Source: Prostheceraeus crozeri (taxonomy: Eukaryota; Platyhelminthes; Polycladida; Euryleptidae). From it: DNA of 64,000 nucleotides. Location of the stretch: assembly GCA_907163375.1 (NCBI GenBank), contig CAJQUW010001401.1:62001-126000 (forward strand), given 5' to 3'. Below are positions 25,801 through 37,800 of the stretch, in pieces. Position 1 is the first letter of the stretch. Each line of letters starts with the position of its first letter. The notes beneath the pieces are model-generated. The model searched no databases. It was not told the origin of the DNA and was given only the letters and a program-made list of their open reading frames with translations. The position numbers were made by a program, and so were the translations under genes.

Positions 25801-28800
25801 ACTGGAATTACCAAAACACCTGAAGATATAAAAATTGTTAAAGCACCTAAACTTATAGTCAAAAATATTCCAATACCTTGTGTTGCATTCTTAACTTCAG
25901 ACCATCTCTTACTTAATTTATCATAATGCTCTAATCTTAATAATAATTGTGATTCCTTATCTTTCATATACCTAACTCTATCCTTGTGTTTTTCTTTATT
26001 CAATTCAGTTATTTTTAATTGTGATAACGAAGGATATATTCTCGTCGTCCCCGTTGAGGTTTCTTCCATTTCTGAGGTTTCCATTTTTAAAGAAATATTT
26101 TGAATACAATCTTCTGGTGTATTGAGACTATGTGCAATTCTTAGACTACCTAAATTTTCATCTGCCTAAATTTTCGACCACGCGATATTTTTTAGATTAC
26201 ATGATATTTTGAGACAATTTAAATTTTCGTCTACGTGAAATTTTCGATATTTTTCGACCACGTGATATTTTCGACCGTCTAAATTTTCGAAATTTGGAGA
26301 CTACCTACATTTTTGAAAATTTGATTTTTCGAAAATTTGTCACTACCTAGATTTTTGAAATTAGGAGACTACCTAAATTTTTGAAAATTTCGCAAGGTGT
26401 GACATCCGGTGCGAGCGAAGCGACGCGCCGGATGTCATACCCTAAACTACTAACGTAGGTGCTGCTCGACCAGACCATCCTTAATTACCATAACTTAGAT
26501 ATAGGCATGAAGCTCCTTTCATAGGATTTGGCCGCATCTGTCAATGAAAGAGGATCATTCTCTTAAGTAAAGAAAGTGGTCTAGAAAGCATATTTATGAC
26601 TTATTCCGTCGCATGCCGGCATTTATGTAATCTTATTGCTCAAGAATCATGTTGACAAACCATCTCAATCATGAATTGATTCAGCCAATTTAAATGATTA
26701 AACGAGGAATGTATTTTTAATTTCAGACATAGCAATATCGGCACGGGTACCTGATATTTCAGATCCGGGCCCTTCCAGGACCGGGTGCTCATTGAGATTT
26801 TCAGACCCAACACGGTTCATCGGAAAGTCGATCTAAACTTCAAAAATACGACCCCAAAAAAGAGAGATGAATTTTTGAGAAGTACGTATGTAGTAGATCT
26901 TCAGAAAAAAGTATGTCTAGAGAATCCTGATTGTGCTGTTTCTGAGAAAATCATAGATATCGATTTCCGGATATCCGTGTTTTTCATACTACTAGCTACA
27001 AAAATTCAAAGGACATGAATGAGCTTACAAGTGTCATGTCACACAGTACTGTATTGTAGAAAAAAGCTACGAATGTTTTTCAAAGATCTCTGAGTATGTA
27101 GGAAACATCATTGTTCTGTTGTGACACTGTTTCTACAGCAAAATGAAAGTTTTGAATTTTTGTAGCTAGTAGTATAAAAACACGGATATCTGGAAATCGA
27201 TATCTATGATTTTCTCAAAAACAGCTCAATCAGGATTTTCTGGACATACTTTCTGAAGATCTACTACATAAGTACTTCTCAAAAATGCATCTCTCTTTTT
27301 TGGGGTCGTATTTTTAAAGTTTAGATCGACTTTCCGATGACCCATGCCAAGCCCGACCCGGACCCGCCCAATCCCCGATCACTTCCAGCTCTTTCAATTG
27401 AGCTGTTAGAAACTCACATCTGTCGTTGGGTTAATGGACAGATGTCAAAATGTGAAAATCGCTTAATTTGTATGACGTACTTTTTTAACAAGAGACCATT
27501 TGAGTATGGTAATGAGTCAGCCACAGGGCAGACTAGCATTTTCTGAGCTATATTTTGACACATTGCTCATCGAAATTGGTGGGCTAGAAAAGAAATAGTC
27601 ATGTCGCAAATTTATCACAAAATCGTCATTATACAGTAGTGGCTGAAAATATGCTGCCAGGTGACTCACAAGCAATTAGCAAAGGCATTTTTTTGTTCTC
27701 TCACCACATCGACTGCAGATGCTCAGTATTCAACATTAGTGCATTTATTAAATAGAATTTTGAGGTCAAGAGAAAAATGTAGATAGAAGATTGAAAAAGA
27801 ATTCTTGAGCTGATTTTTATAAAATTTACATATTCGCACTCCTTGCATCACAAGAATTCTGAATATACCAAACACTAAGACATTCGATGAAGAGGCAAGA
27901 ATATTGCATTTTCAGTCATTGACATTATGACTTTAAGATAAATTAGCGATGTCACTATTTTTCTTCGTGTCTACATAATTCGATGAGCAACACATTAAAG
28001 AAAAAGCTCAGAAAATGCATCTCTGACTCATGCCGAACCCTCAGAGACGTGAGCTTTTTCACACCCTCTGAGACCTGAGGGGATAGGTCTTTGTCACAGT
28101 CTTGTCCAGTGGACACCTTTCACATATTCTTGGTTTGCTTTCTTAAATCGATATCAAAACATTATTAGGAAAGCTAATTTTAAGTAAAACAATGATGTTT
28201 GCGTGTAGCAGGTCGATATAACTAATCCTTTAAGTTTCTTTCAGCCTTCTCAGCAAACACATGCGAAAATATGGTATTTTTATAAGTCAACCACATTTAG
28301 CACATGATCAATTGCACTAAGAGGCGGCTTTGCGATATTTTCTGTCACAATAAAGCCTCAGATAGTTGATTTTAATAAAATTGATTTAATCCATGCAGCA
28401 AAACCTTTCCATTTTCCCATTCTTTCAAATTTATCCAAAGCTGTCAAAAATAGGCCTAAGATGAGTCAAAATTGCTGTACTTTTAGAACCTAAAAAACAG
28501 ATGTGGAGATCTCAAACTCATCAACACTGCTGTGAAAAGTTTGTCAGCAGTCTCTTTTTGGTGCTGAACTATGAATATAATGATAGCTTTCATTTCGGAT
28601 ACTGATTTATGTCGAGTTGTTCATATATGCCAATCAGTCACGCGAGATCGTGTGCGATAGCAAAATATTCACATTTTGCGATCTTCCAACACAATGCACA
28701 TCTACGAGCATAATGTAGACGATGAATAAATGACTCTCACTCTTTATGCACCATCGTGCACATGTCCGAAATCATCCGTCATCTAATTACAAAAAAATTG

Positions 28801-31800
28801 TGATGGGAATTTCTACACCCTCTGAGACCTGAGGGGGATTCAGTGGACCCCTTGGCCTATCTACCATATTTCTACTGATTCAATTGAAATGAAATAGCGC
28901 ATGCATATTCACTGTCAAAAATGATGATTTTACGTGGGCATGAGCGGTTGATATGTTCTCAGCGCAAAAAATGAAATAGAAAAATGTGGCTCCGGAGTCT
29001 ACTGGACCCACCCCCTCAGCCTTCTTTATTGAAAAATTGATGTGCGACACGATTGGAAGGCATGAGAATCGATTGAGTTTCAATATAATTTAGATGGTCT
29101 GTTTTTCGCATTAGCTTCATTATAACAAATCTTTCATTACATGCCCTTGATGAACCATCAACTCGATGCTGATATTTGTCCGCATTAAAATCTTGTTCCT
29201 CCTCAATTCATCTGCATGTACCCCGGTTAAGAAAACACTGTGGAAATCATGGAAGCATGTCAGGCCCATTCACAGCGTTGTGCAATCAAAGATCCACCAA
29301 AATAAGTGATTTTCGTCTCAGAATAAGCTCTAATGTAAATTCAAGGGATTGAAAATAACGCACACCTGATACTATTATTTTTCAACATGCACTGAAAATG
29401 AATCAAAGGAGTTGCACGTGCGTAGAATATCAATGCTCAGTAACACGAGATAGCAGAGAAAGCGTGAGCATACAAAGTATGATTTTTTTTATTTGACTGT
29501 ACTTTTTCACATCTGCTTCTAACAAGTAGGATTCAATACATATAGATGCTCATACTTCCTAATAGAACGGTGCACAAGAAAATGTCTTCGAAAAAATTCC
29601 AATATTACTGAACATAAGCTTCATTGCACAAGAGAATGTATATTCATGTGCACTTTCAATTTATGTATAGCCTCACAACACATCTAAAATTCTTAGCAGG
29701 TTAGCAAGAGTTCTATGGTTGCAACTTCATGTAGTTAATCAACATTTAGAGTCAAAGAGATCTATAATAGGAATGCATTTGCTACTAACTTTGCTGGAAA
29801 CATATTTCAACAAACTCTGCATCTATGATAAATATATCTCTGCAATTATTCCACTTCCGATTAGTTTACTAGAAAGGAGATATTGTTGAAGTTTTGCGCA
29901 TCAAAACCATCATTGATCATAATTCCATAATTTTGTCTTAAATAACATTCTAAAAGTAGAAGACAAGTAGGTGCTATTAGTTAAACCTTTCACACTTACA
30001 TTATTTTCAAACTGTAATTGTTTTTGGAAGAAATTTCAAATGCAGTTTAAGAGCATTCTAGGGATCGTAAGAAGTCAGGAGAGGTGTCGTTAGAATCGTA
30101 TTGATCTCCTCTTTCTTTTGGTTATCAATTTTTGCCCTTTTGGTGTCAAGATAGTTGCGCAGTGTTGTCCCAAGAGGTGCGGTCGAAATGTTGCCAAATG
30201 GACACAAAATGAATGAAGATGAAAGAAAGAAATCTATTAGGAAGTTATATGTTTTTGATTACGGTATCTACTTCTGGCATTACTTTTTCGATAAGAGAAT
30301 TGCGAATTCAGATCGCTATTACAGTTCTGTTGCGATTCATGCAAATTGGCTGCATTGCCATTTCCATCATCCGTAGGAATTTTTAATGGAGTTTAGAGAA
30401 CTCTGAACAGTTATTGCTCTTCATATGGATATGGGTTGTTGTCTGAAATCATTGTCAAATGTCATCTTACGTCGTAAATCAAGCAGCTATTCAAATTCAA
30501 ATACTTATTTATCATCGTGTGAGAGAAATATTCGTCAATGGAACGCAGACTCGAATAGATTGATTTAAATAGTCACAAGAATATGATTCTGTGATGCTTC
30601 ATATAGCGTATGACATTTATAATGAGAATAAAGATGTGATAAAAAATATTTTAGTGCAATTATAGAACATCATGTAATAAGCTTAAGTAATAAGGTACTA
30701 TAAACTACTATAAAACAAAAATCCTTAAATCATTTTCATATATGCACACATTATTCAATACAAAAAATGACGGTTTAACGTCAGTGCTCTTCCTTAGCCT
30801 ACCGGGAGCTTGGACTGTGCTTTCATAGTCAGACTTTAATCTGGGGCGTTGAGATTTTTTGGTTCGGATGCCCTTTCTGACGACTTCCAATGACACTGTC
30901 GGTGTTCGACCTCTGGACCGACGAATCGATACGCCAAGCACTTACTCACTGTACCACGGAGACCACCATTGTTCAATACAATCTAATGTAATATTATGGG
31001 ACACATGTAGGCCTACATAGGATCATGCAATTGTTATACATTTTACAAACGTATTGGGCATAATCTCATACAGCAAATTTTCGGTTGCTTAAAAATATTT
31101 ATGTTTCAATTTTGATTAATTGTTCTGAAACGAAAAATTGCGACTTATCGCAAGTCTTGATGTAGTGCCAGTCATTGAAAGCCACCATTCTTTGGATTCT
31201 GTACACCATAGCAACCCTTACGTTGCAGTCGTTTATAGTGTGCACTTCCGTTTTAGTCCTTAATGACATAAGACCATGCAAATCAGGATTCTATGGTCTG
31301 TGCTAAGTTACTCCACTAAATAGCGTGGCTTGATATAGATGAATGCCTACAACATTAAACAAAATTATATACTTGCGCATGACGGCATTAACAATTACAG
31401 GAAAACACATTTGAACATTTTTAAAGCACTTCAGATTAATAATCTCATGAGCTAAAAGGTATTACTACCATAAGTATGTATGACAAGATCATAGACTTGG
31501 TTTAACAAAATCAACAGTACCATGAGTACTCTGAGGCCGGATTGTACGAAAACGTCGCAATTCCAATTTCGTCGCATCCGATAAGGTCGCGTCCGAAAAC
31601 GTCGCATGTCCGTTTTCGTCGTAATAGGATTCCGATTTGGTCGCAGTTGATCTATGTTGCTTCTATAAAAGTCGTCATAGCCACACTTTAGCTTCAGTGT
31701 GGCTTTCTATGTGTTAATTTGATCTTTGTCCTCCAGCAAATATCTATGTGAAGCTTGTCGTCAGACATCACAGAAATTTCTTGTCAATTTATACTTCACG

Positions 31801-34800
31801 GAATCACATTATTGAAAATAAAGGAGATATACATAATATACAAGAAAGTTAAAGCCAACATCCTTCAATAGATTAGTAACCAATGGTGATATAGTGATTT
31901 TGATTTATATCAAAATCAAGCTTCATCACTTGAATCATTTCTGTCTGGAGAGCAAGACCTATTATTTTTCAATAAGAAATTCAATGATGGATAAGACAAA
32001 TGTAGAGATAAGATTAAGCAAACCCAAAAAGGCAAGCCGAAACTGATTCTCAATGGTTATTGCTTCACCATCGATCGCTCTACAGAAAAATCAATATCGT
32101 GGAAGTGCCATACAAGAACCTGTAAGTCCAGATGCTCAACAAACTGCGAGACTTCAGCCTTCATACGCATGCCATCAAACCATGTATGCAATTCTCAAAA
32201 ATCTCTTGCTGAATTAGATGCCGATGATATATTTAATGATCTGAGCAACGAAAACATCATGAGTAAACCAAGTGCAATATTAACAAAATTTCATGGTTCA
32301 ATCTTCGAAGATGTTGCAATACCGGATGATAAGAAATTGAAAAGAAAGATTGCATACAAGAGAGAAAAAAGATTTTGAACAACATCAGGAAACCGAAATG
32401 ATGTCGATCAGATATTAAGGGAAATAAAAACCATATCTGGTGAAAACTTTGTTTTGCATGCTTCGGATGATAAAGATTTGATCATTTTTGAAACAACAGA
32501 AAGCAACCATTTGCCAATCCGAAATGGATGGCTGATGGCACATTTTCCATTGCACCAAGTGAATACTTGCAATTGTATGCCATTTCAGTAAAAGTATACA
32601 ACTTATGGATCCCATTAGTTTTGTGCTTATGAAACATCGCACAGAAAACGACTACTACACCATGTGGACCGAAATAATTAATCGGATGGATGAAAACGGC
32701 ATCGACATCCAAGAGAAGCCAATGTTATTTTTGGATTTTGAGAAAGCTGCAAGCAATGCTTTTAAAACACAATTCCCTGATGGAGTCGTATACAGGTGCC
32801 ATTTTCATTATTCGCAAGCAGTAATTAGAAATATGAAGAAACACAATTTGTACCAACTGTACACCAATGTTAATGATGTTCGACTGCCATTGAAGCAATT
32901 ACTTGCCTTGCCATTTGTTCCGGACAACCTGGTGACAGAAACTTTTCTGAAGATAAAAGACTCTCTTCCGCAATCTGCATGGTCTTTCATGGAGTATTTT
33001 GAGAAAACCTTCATTAGAGGAAAATTGCTGCGCGAAAAATCAGTATACAACGGGAAAATCAGTATACAACAAACGGTTGTACGAATCATGCAAATGGAAT
33101 GTATATTCCAGATTCGAGGAAGATTTGGCAAGAACCACTAACATCGCGGAGGCATTCCATAGAAAATGACAATGCTGAAACTACAATGGAGACCACCCTA
33201 CTCTTTTCCAGCTAGGAAAACGCTTGCTGGACATCAATCAACGACATTGCCATCAGATGATGCAGCATATAACAGCTGAAGCTCCACAAAAGAAGCAGAA
33301 CAAAAAGAATGCCGAGCGAGAAGACCACTTGAAGCGGCTTTTTCAAAAGTTTTCTTCTGGAGAAATGGCACTTGAGGATAACATTTTTTGGATGTGGCGG
33401 AAATGCTTTCACGTGGTGATGCTATGACTGCATGACTTTTGACTATATAGTGAGCTATTTTGTAATTGAGCAATGAAAGTTTTGTATGATTGAAACTTTG
33501 AAAATGTATTTTAGACATCAAATTGTAAATACATTATCTAATATACTACAACATACTGAGATTAATTTTCATTTGCTGGCAACTTCGTAGTGACAAGATT
33601 GCTGAATTTCTACAATACACTTACCTACATACATGTACATCGATTTTGACAATTTTTGGAAGCATGAATTCAACAGGCTAATATTCAGAAAATCCTTGAT
33701 AACAACTACACGCATAATATTTTGACAGTCACTGACAATAACCGAACGTCTCGTACTGGTTAAGGATATGGGTTTTCGTACGAACCAGACGTCCTGGACT
33801 AGTTTTAAGAAATTAGTACCATGCAACGTTTGTACTCTTACCCGTTTGATCCGACGAATTCGGATGCGACCTTTTGCGACGAAATCGGATGCGACTAAAT
33901 CGGAACTGTGACGTTTTGGTATAAATCCCTCTGAGGCATATTCTTAGAATAAATGAAGAAAATTATGCTATAATGAGCAATTGGCAAATTACATATTATT
34001 ACATAGGCATTCGTCATTATGAATGTTAGAGTTGTGTTTTTCGTTCGATGTACCACCAAAAAAGAAATCTTAGCATATGCAAATAGCAGACTCAAAAATA
34101 TCTCAGATGTCGATCAGATTGGATGATATCTACAGCTCTTGCATGAAATCGGTTTTATGAATGCTTGCCTCTGCATAATTAGTCTTTCCATTTCTTTTAC
34201 AGACAAACATCAAACAGGTGGCATAAATGACAAAATGATATTATATTGTAGACGAGAGATGCGTCACCAGTCATTCTCGCTCTCACTGTCACACTTCTCT
34301 CCTCCCTCTCTCTTTTCTCTATCTCTCTTTCTTCTCCTTTCTCTTTCTCTCTCTCATCGGGGATTGACAAAGACCGTGAAACCCAGGTCTTCTCGAGCAT
34401 CAATTTTTTTCTTGTTGCTGAACACAGTGCGAGTGGCACGAGAGGGGGGGCAGTCAACCTTTTCTCCCTCTTCTCTCATTCACTCTCTCTTTCTCTGCTA
34501 TAAGCAATATTGCTTACCTGACACTATCCAACTGATCAAGAATTTCCACTTCTCCCATTCTGAATTTGAGTGCGTATTTGAATTTCAGGCCACGCAATGG
34601 AGTACCTCGACCATCGATACGCGCGACAACCCAATTATTCTCAATGGCTAGAAAATCTTCAAAATGCAATGTGAATTGTTCTGAAACAACTGTGACTCCC
34701 GGACCTGCATACCTGAAAAATGCACAGTAAATCACAGCCAGCGTTTTAAGAATTTTAAGGTAATTGGATAAGAGAAAAGCAGCCCTAAAATTTTAGAGTA

Positions 34801-37800
34801 ATGAGATTTGACAAGCAATCATTATTTCACTTTTTTTATTTGTATAATGAAATAGCTTTGTTGTATTCTGAGCAATACGTTATAAGCGCATATTCACGTT
34901 CTTGACATTTCAGAAATTTGTCTTACGCACATGCTTTAGTTTCACAGAAGGAATAGCAAAGCGCAACAGGAGTTATGAGCGCGTGATTCGCCATCTATTT
35001 ATATGGGAAAAGTTGTGTTAAAAATGAGCAGTTCAAGCAACCCTTAGACTAGTGGAGTAGTCGATTAGGTTGAAGCTCTTGTTGTATGTAGATAAACATT
35101 AATCATGCAAGATTTTGAATTTTACTTTACACACATTAAAGATCTTATAATAGACAACCGGCTTTCATTTATTAGAAAATGAGATGGCGGCTTTTCGAAT
35201 AAAAATAATGATAAATACCCAAAAGAATTTACTGTGGTTATGTGCAGATAAATCCGCCCCATTCCAATTGATTGTAAGTCATTCACGCTCTGCTTAGTGT
35301 TAATATCAGAGCATTGAGAATGACATCCACCCCATACCATCAGAAGATTCGTAAGCAAATGTGCGCACAAGTTACTCAAGTAAAGGGCTCTCAATTTCTA
35401 AAGACCTCACCGGTTCGGTGTGGCCTAAAACGGAGACACTGAAAAAGTCATACACAGTATATACGCTCAATAATTGATGATCAATGGAACAACAGTAACT
35501 TTGGCATCCTGAAGATCGACATGTCTGAGGCTTTTAACAGTGTTTCCAAACAGCTTATTTTTGATGAATGTTCCGGGAATCTCTGCATTGGATTACATCG
35601 TACTACGCTGCTCATTCGACTACTTAATCTTCTGGGTAATTTGACCTCAAAAGTTGGGAGAACCGCAAGGAGAGTCCTTGGTTCGCTGTTGTTTTCTTTG
35701 GCCCTTAGCACAACTGTATGTAACATTTCACAACCAATTCCATTACCTTTTCATTCATGGCATTTAGACGATAGGATCTTAGCTGTTGATTTGGCTCATT
35801 TATGTGAAGTTGTCGACACGCTTCATTAATGATAATTGCTATCCAATATTGACCAGCATACTACATACTACATTTTGAGAATTCTATAATCTAATGTTTT
35901 TAAAGCTGATTTCCCCCTTGATCATCTGACACAGCCTCAGATAGGTGAAAATTCAGGAGTAAAATTCTGATATAAATGATAGCAAGGCTTTTTGTTTTTG
36001 CTGCACTAATAATTGCGCTGCTTAGACGGAGCTTCAAACTTCTTTGCTCAAATTATGCTTAACCGGCTCTAAATTTTTGAAGTGAACCTGCCCTACAGTG
36101 TATACACAAGATTGCATTTGTCAGTTTAATATACTGATCATGTATATTTTGGCATCTTTGGTGCAGTATATTTACGCGTTTCTAAGTTTTAATATTGATT
36201 CTTGCATGTTGTAAACTTTGGTGAACGAATACTACAATTATCAATATAGAAAATAAGAATTTCACTCACACACTCAGGAGCAGTGGATATTTGGTGATGT
36301 GGGCTTCATTGAGCTGAGGAGGAAGGGTGAGGGAAGCGTATACTTTGAGTTCATCCTTGGTCCCTGGCCGTAGAACGAGCTCTCGATAGACAACGCGAGG
36401 CAATGTCTTGTTGACGAGAAAATCCTCTACGACCTTTCGGTCACTCAATACTTTTAAAATTGGAAAAGTTTTGGCACCTATTGACAAAAAAGGAAAATTA
36501 TCTAAATTTACAAGGGAATACATCATAGAACACATCACAACAACAAGAGAAAAGTGAATTACATTCTGAAACCCATCAATAGAGTGCAAAGGGAATATCA
36601 CTTTACTGCCTAGAAGTTGTTTTCAAGGGTAATCATGCCGATGGATTCCTAAATGTTAGTCCTGTGGAGCTCTGGAGGTTGCTTAGATGCAACCAAAAAA
36701 TACATTTCATATTTCCGACCTTCACTGCAAACACCAAGAGACTGGAAAAGGAAAGAGGTTGCTCGGAGCTCGCCTGTGCGATGAGCAATTCTGCGACCAA
36801 CTTCGGTAAGGAAACCAGTGCACACTTCCCAAAAGCTCCTAAAGTCTTCACACAAATTGGGGTGAAAATGCATCTGTCGTCCTGCACGCATTGCTTTGCT
36901 ATCTTCTTGGCTTGAAAGAGATCCGCTACGGCACCAGAATTTGTGGTGGCGGCATCGAAGGTAGAGGCTAAAGTGTGACTTGACGTGAAGTTACAAACTA
37001 AATTTCTACCTCTGTGTAAGAATAGATATAACACACAAAACTCCACCAGTCTACTGATATGTTTTTCTAATATTTTATCGATATTCTGCATTTATTTTTA
37101 GTATATTCTGACACGAGAAAAATATTGAGATTATATTATTAATGCCTAATGGGTTGTATCAATTTTATCGCAAGCTCTGACTGCGACTACTGCTGATTTG
37201 TGTAATTCGCAAGGAAACCTAGCTGAGAGGTCACATCAGTCTCGTCATTGCATATATGTTGCATCAATTTTCTTGTATTTTAGTCATGATTTGTTGGCTA
37301 TAGCACTTTCAGGCCAAACCCAACCCGCGAGCTACTCGACGCAATTACAAGTCTGCTAACAGAACAAGTGGTTCAATCATAGAAGCTAATTTTATGCTTT
37401 TTCATTTTCCAATTTAAAATGAAAATAAATCGATTTAAAGGTTTCGAGTAAACATGAGGCACATAGTCATAATGTGCCACACATGTGGTCTTCCTTCGTC
37501 AAGAAGTCACAAAACGTACGCATAGTAGCAGCATATGTGATTGTCTCACCTGGATTGTTTCGATGCAATGTAGATTGTGGAATGCCTGGACCGCGGCAGT
37601 TTTGGATGAAGGCTCGTGTGTCCTTGCTAAAACTAACTTTATTGTATGTACAGTTGGGTTGATTACACGTCAAACATTGCAACGTTCGAGCCACAATGTC
37701 ATATCTGTAAGAGATGAAACATGTCAATGTGAGTATGACCTTTGAAATGGACAACTGATTGCCTGCATAGCAATCTCTATAAAAACATAAACTTGTGCAT

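Larger units (their letters stand above)
11908..26451. mobile_element. Polinton/Maverick element, complete ends, genes broken (fossil)
   Basis: Long terminal inverted repeats start AGTAGTTTAGGG at 11908 and end with its complement at 26451. The flanks carry a perfect 6-bp duplication, AACGTA, at 11902-11907 and 26452-26457; 6 bp is the Polinton standard. The 14.5-kb body holds protease, integrase, PLA2-like protein, capsid proteins, packaging ATPase, protein-primed polymerase B and several element-specific proteins. Roughly ten breaks are spread over the genes and a small hairpin MITE has inserted into one of them. The ends differ by a few indels, so the copy is old but not ancient. It sits in an intron of the DPP4-like gene. 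Confidence 0.95.

Noticed and set aside
30778-30967. A tRNA gene
   Set aside because: Box-like motifs are present but acceptor and anticodon stems do not form; the 3' part carries a SINE core.
32169-32378. A host FLYWCH gene
   Set aside because: It lies between MULE ends with a 9-bp duplication and is followed by a MULE catalytic core, so it belongs to the transposon.
34139-34651. 170-codon plus-strand frame
   Set aside because: It is mostly the CT-rich tract and the antisense of the YAGPG exon.
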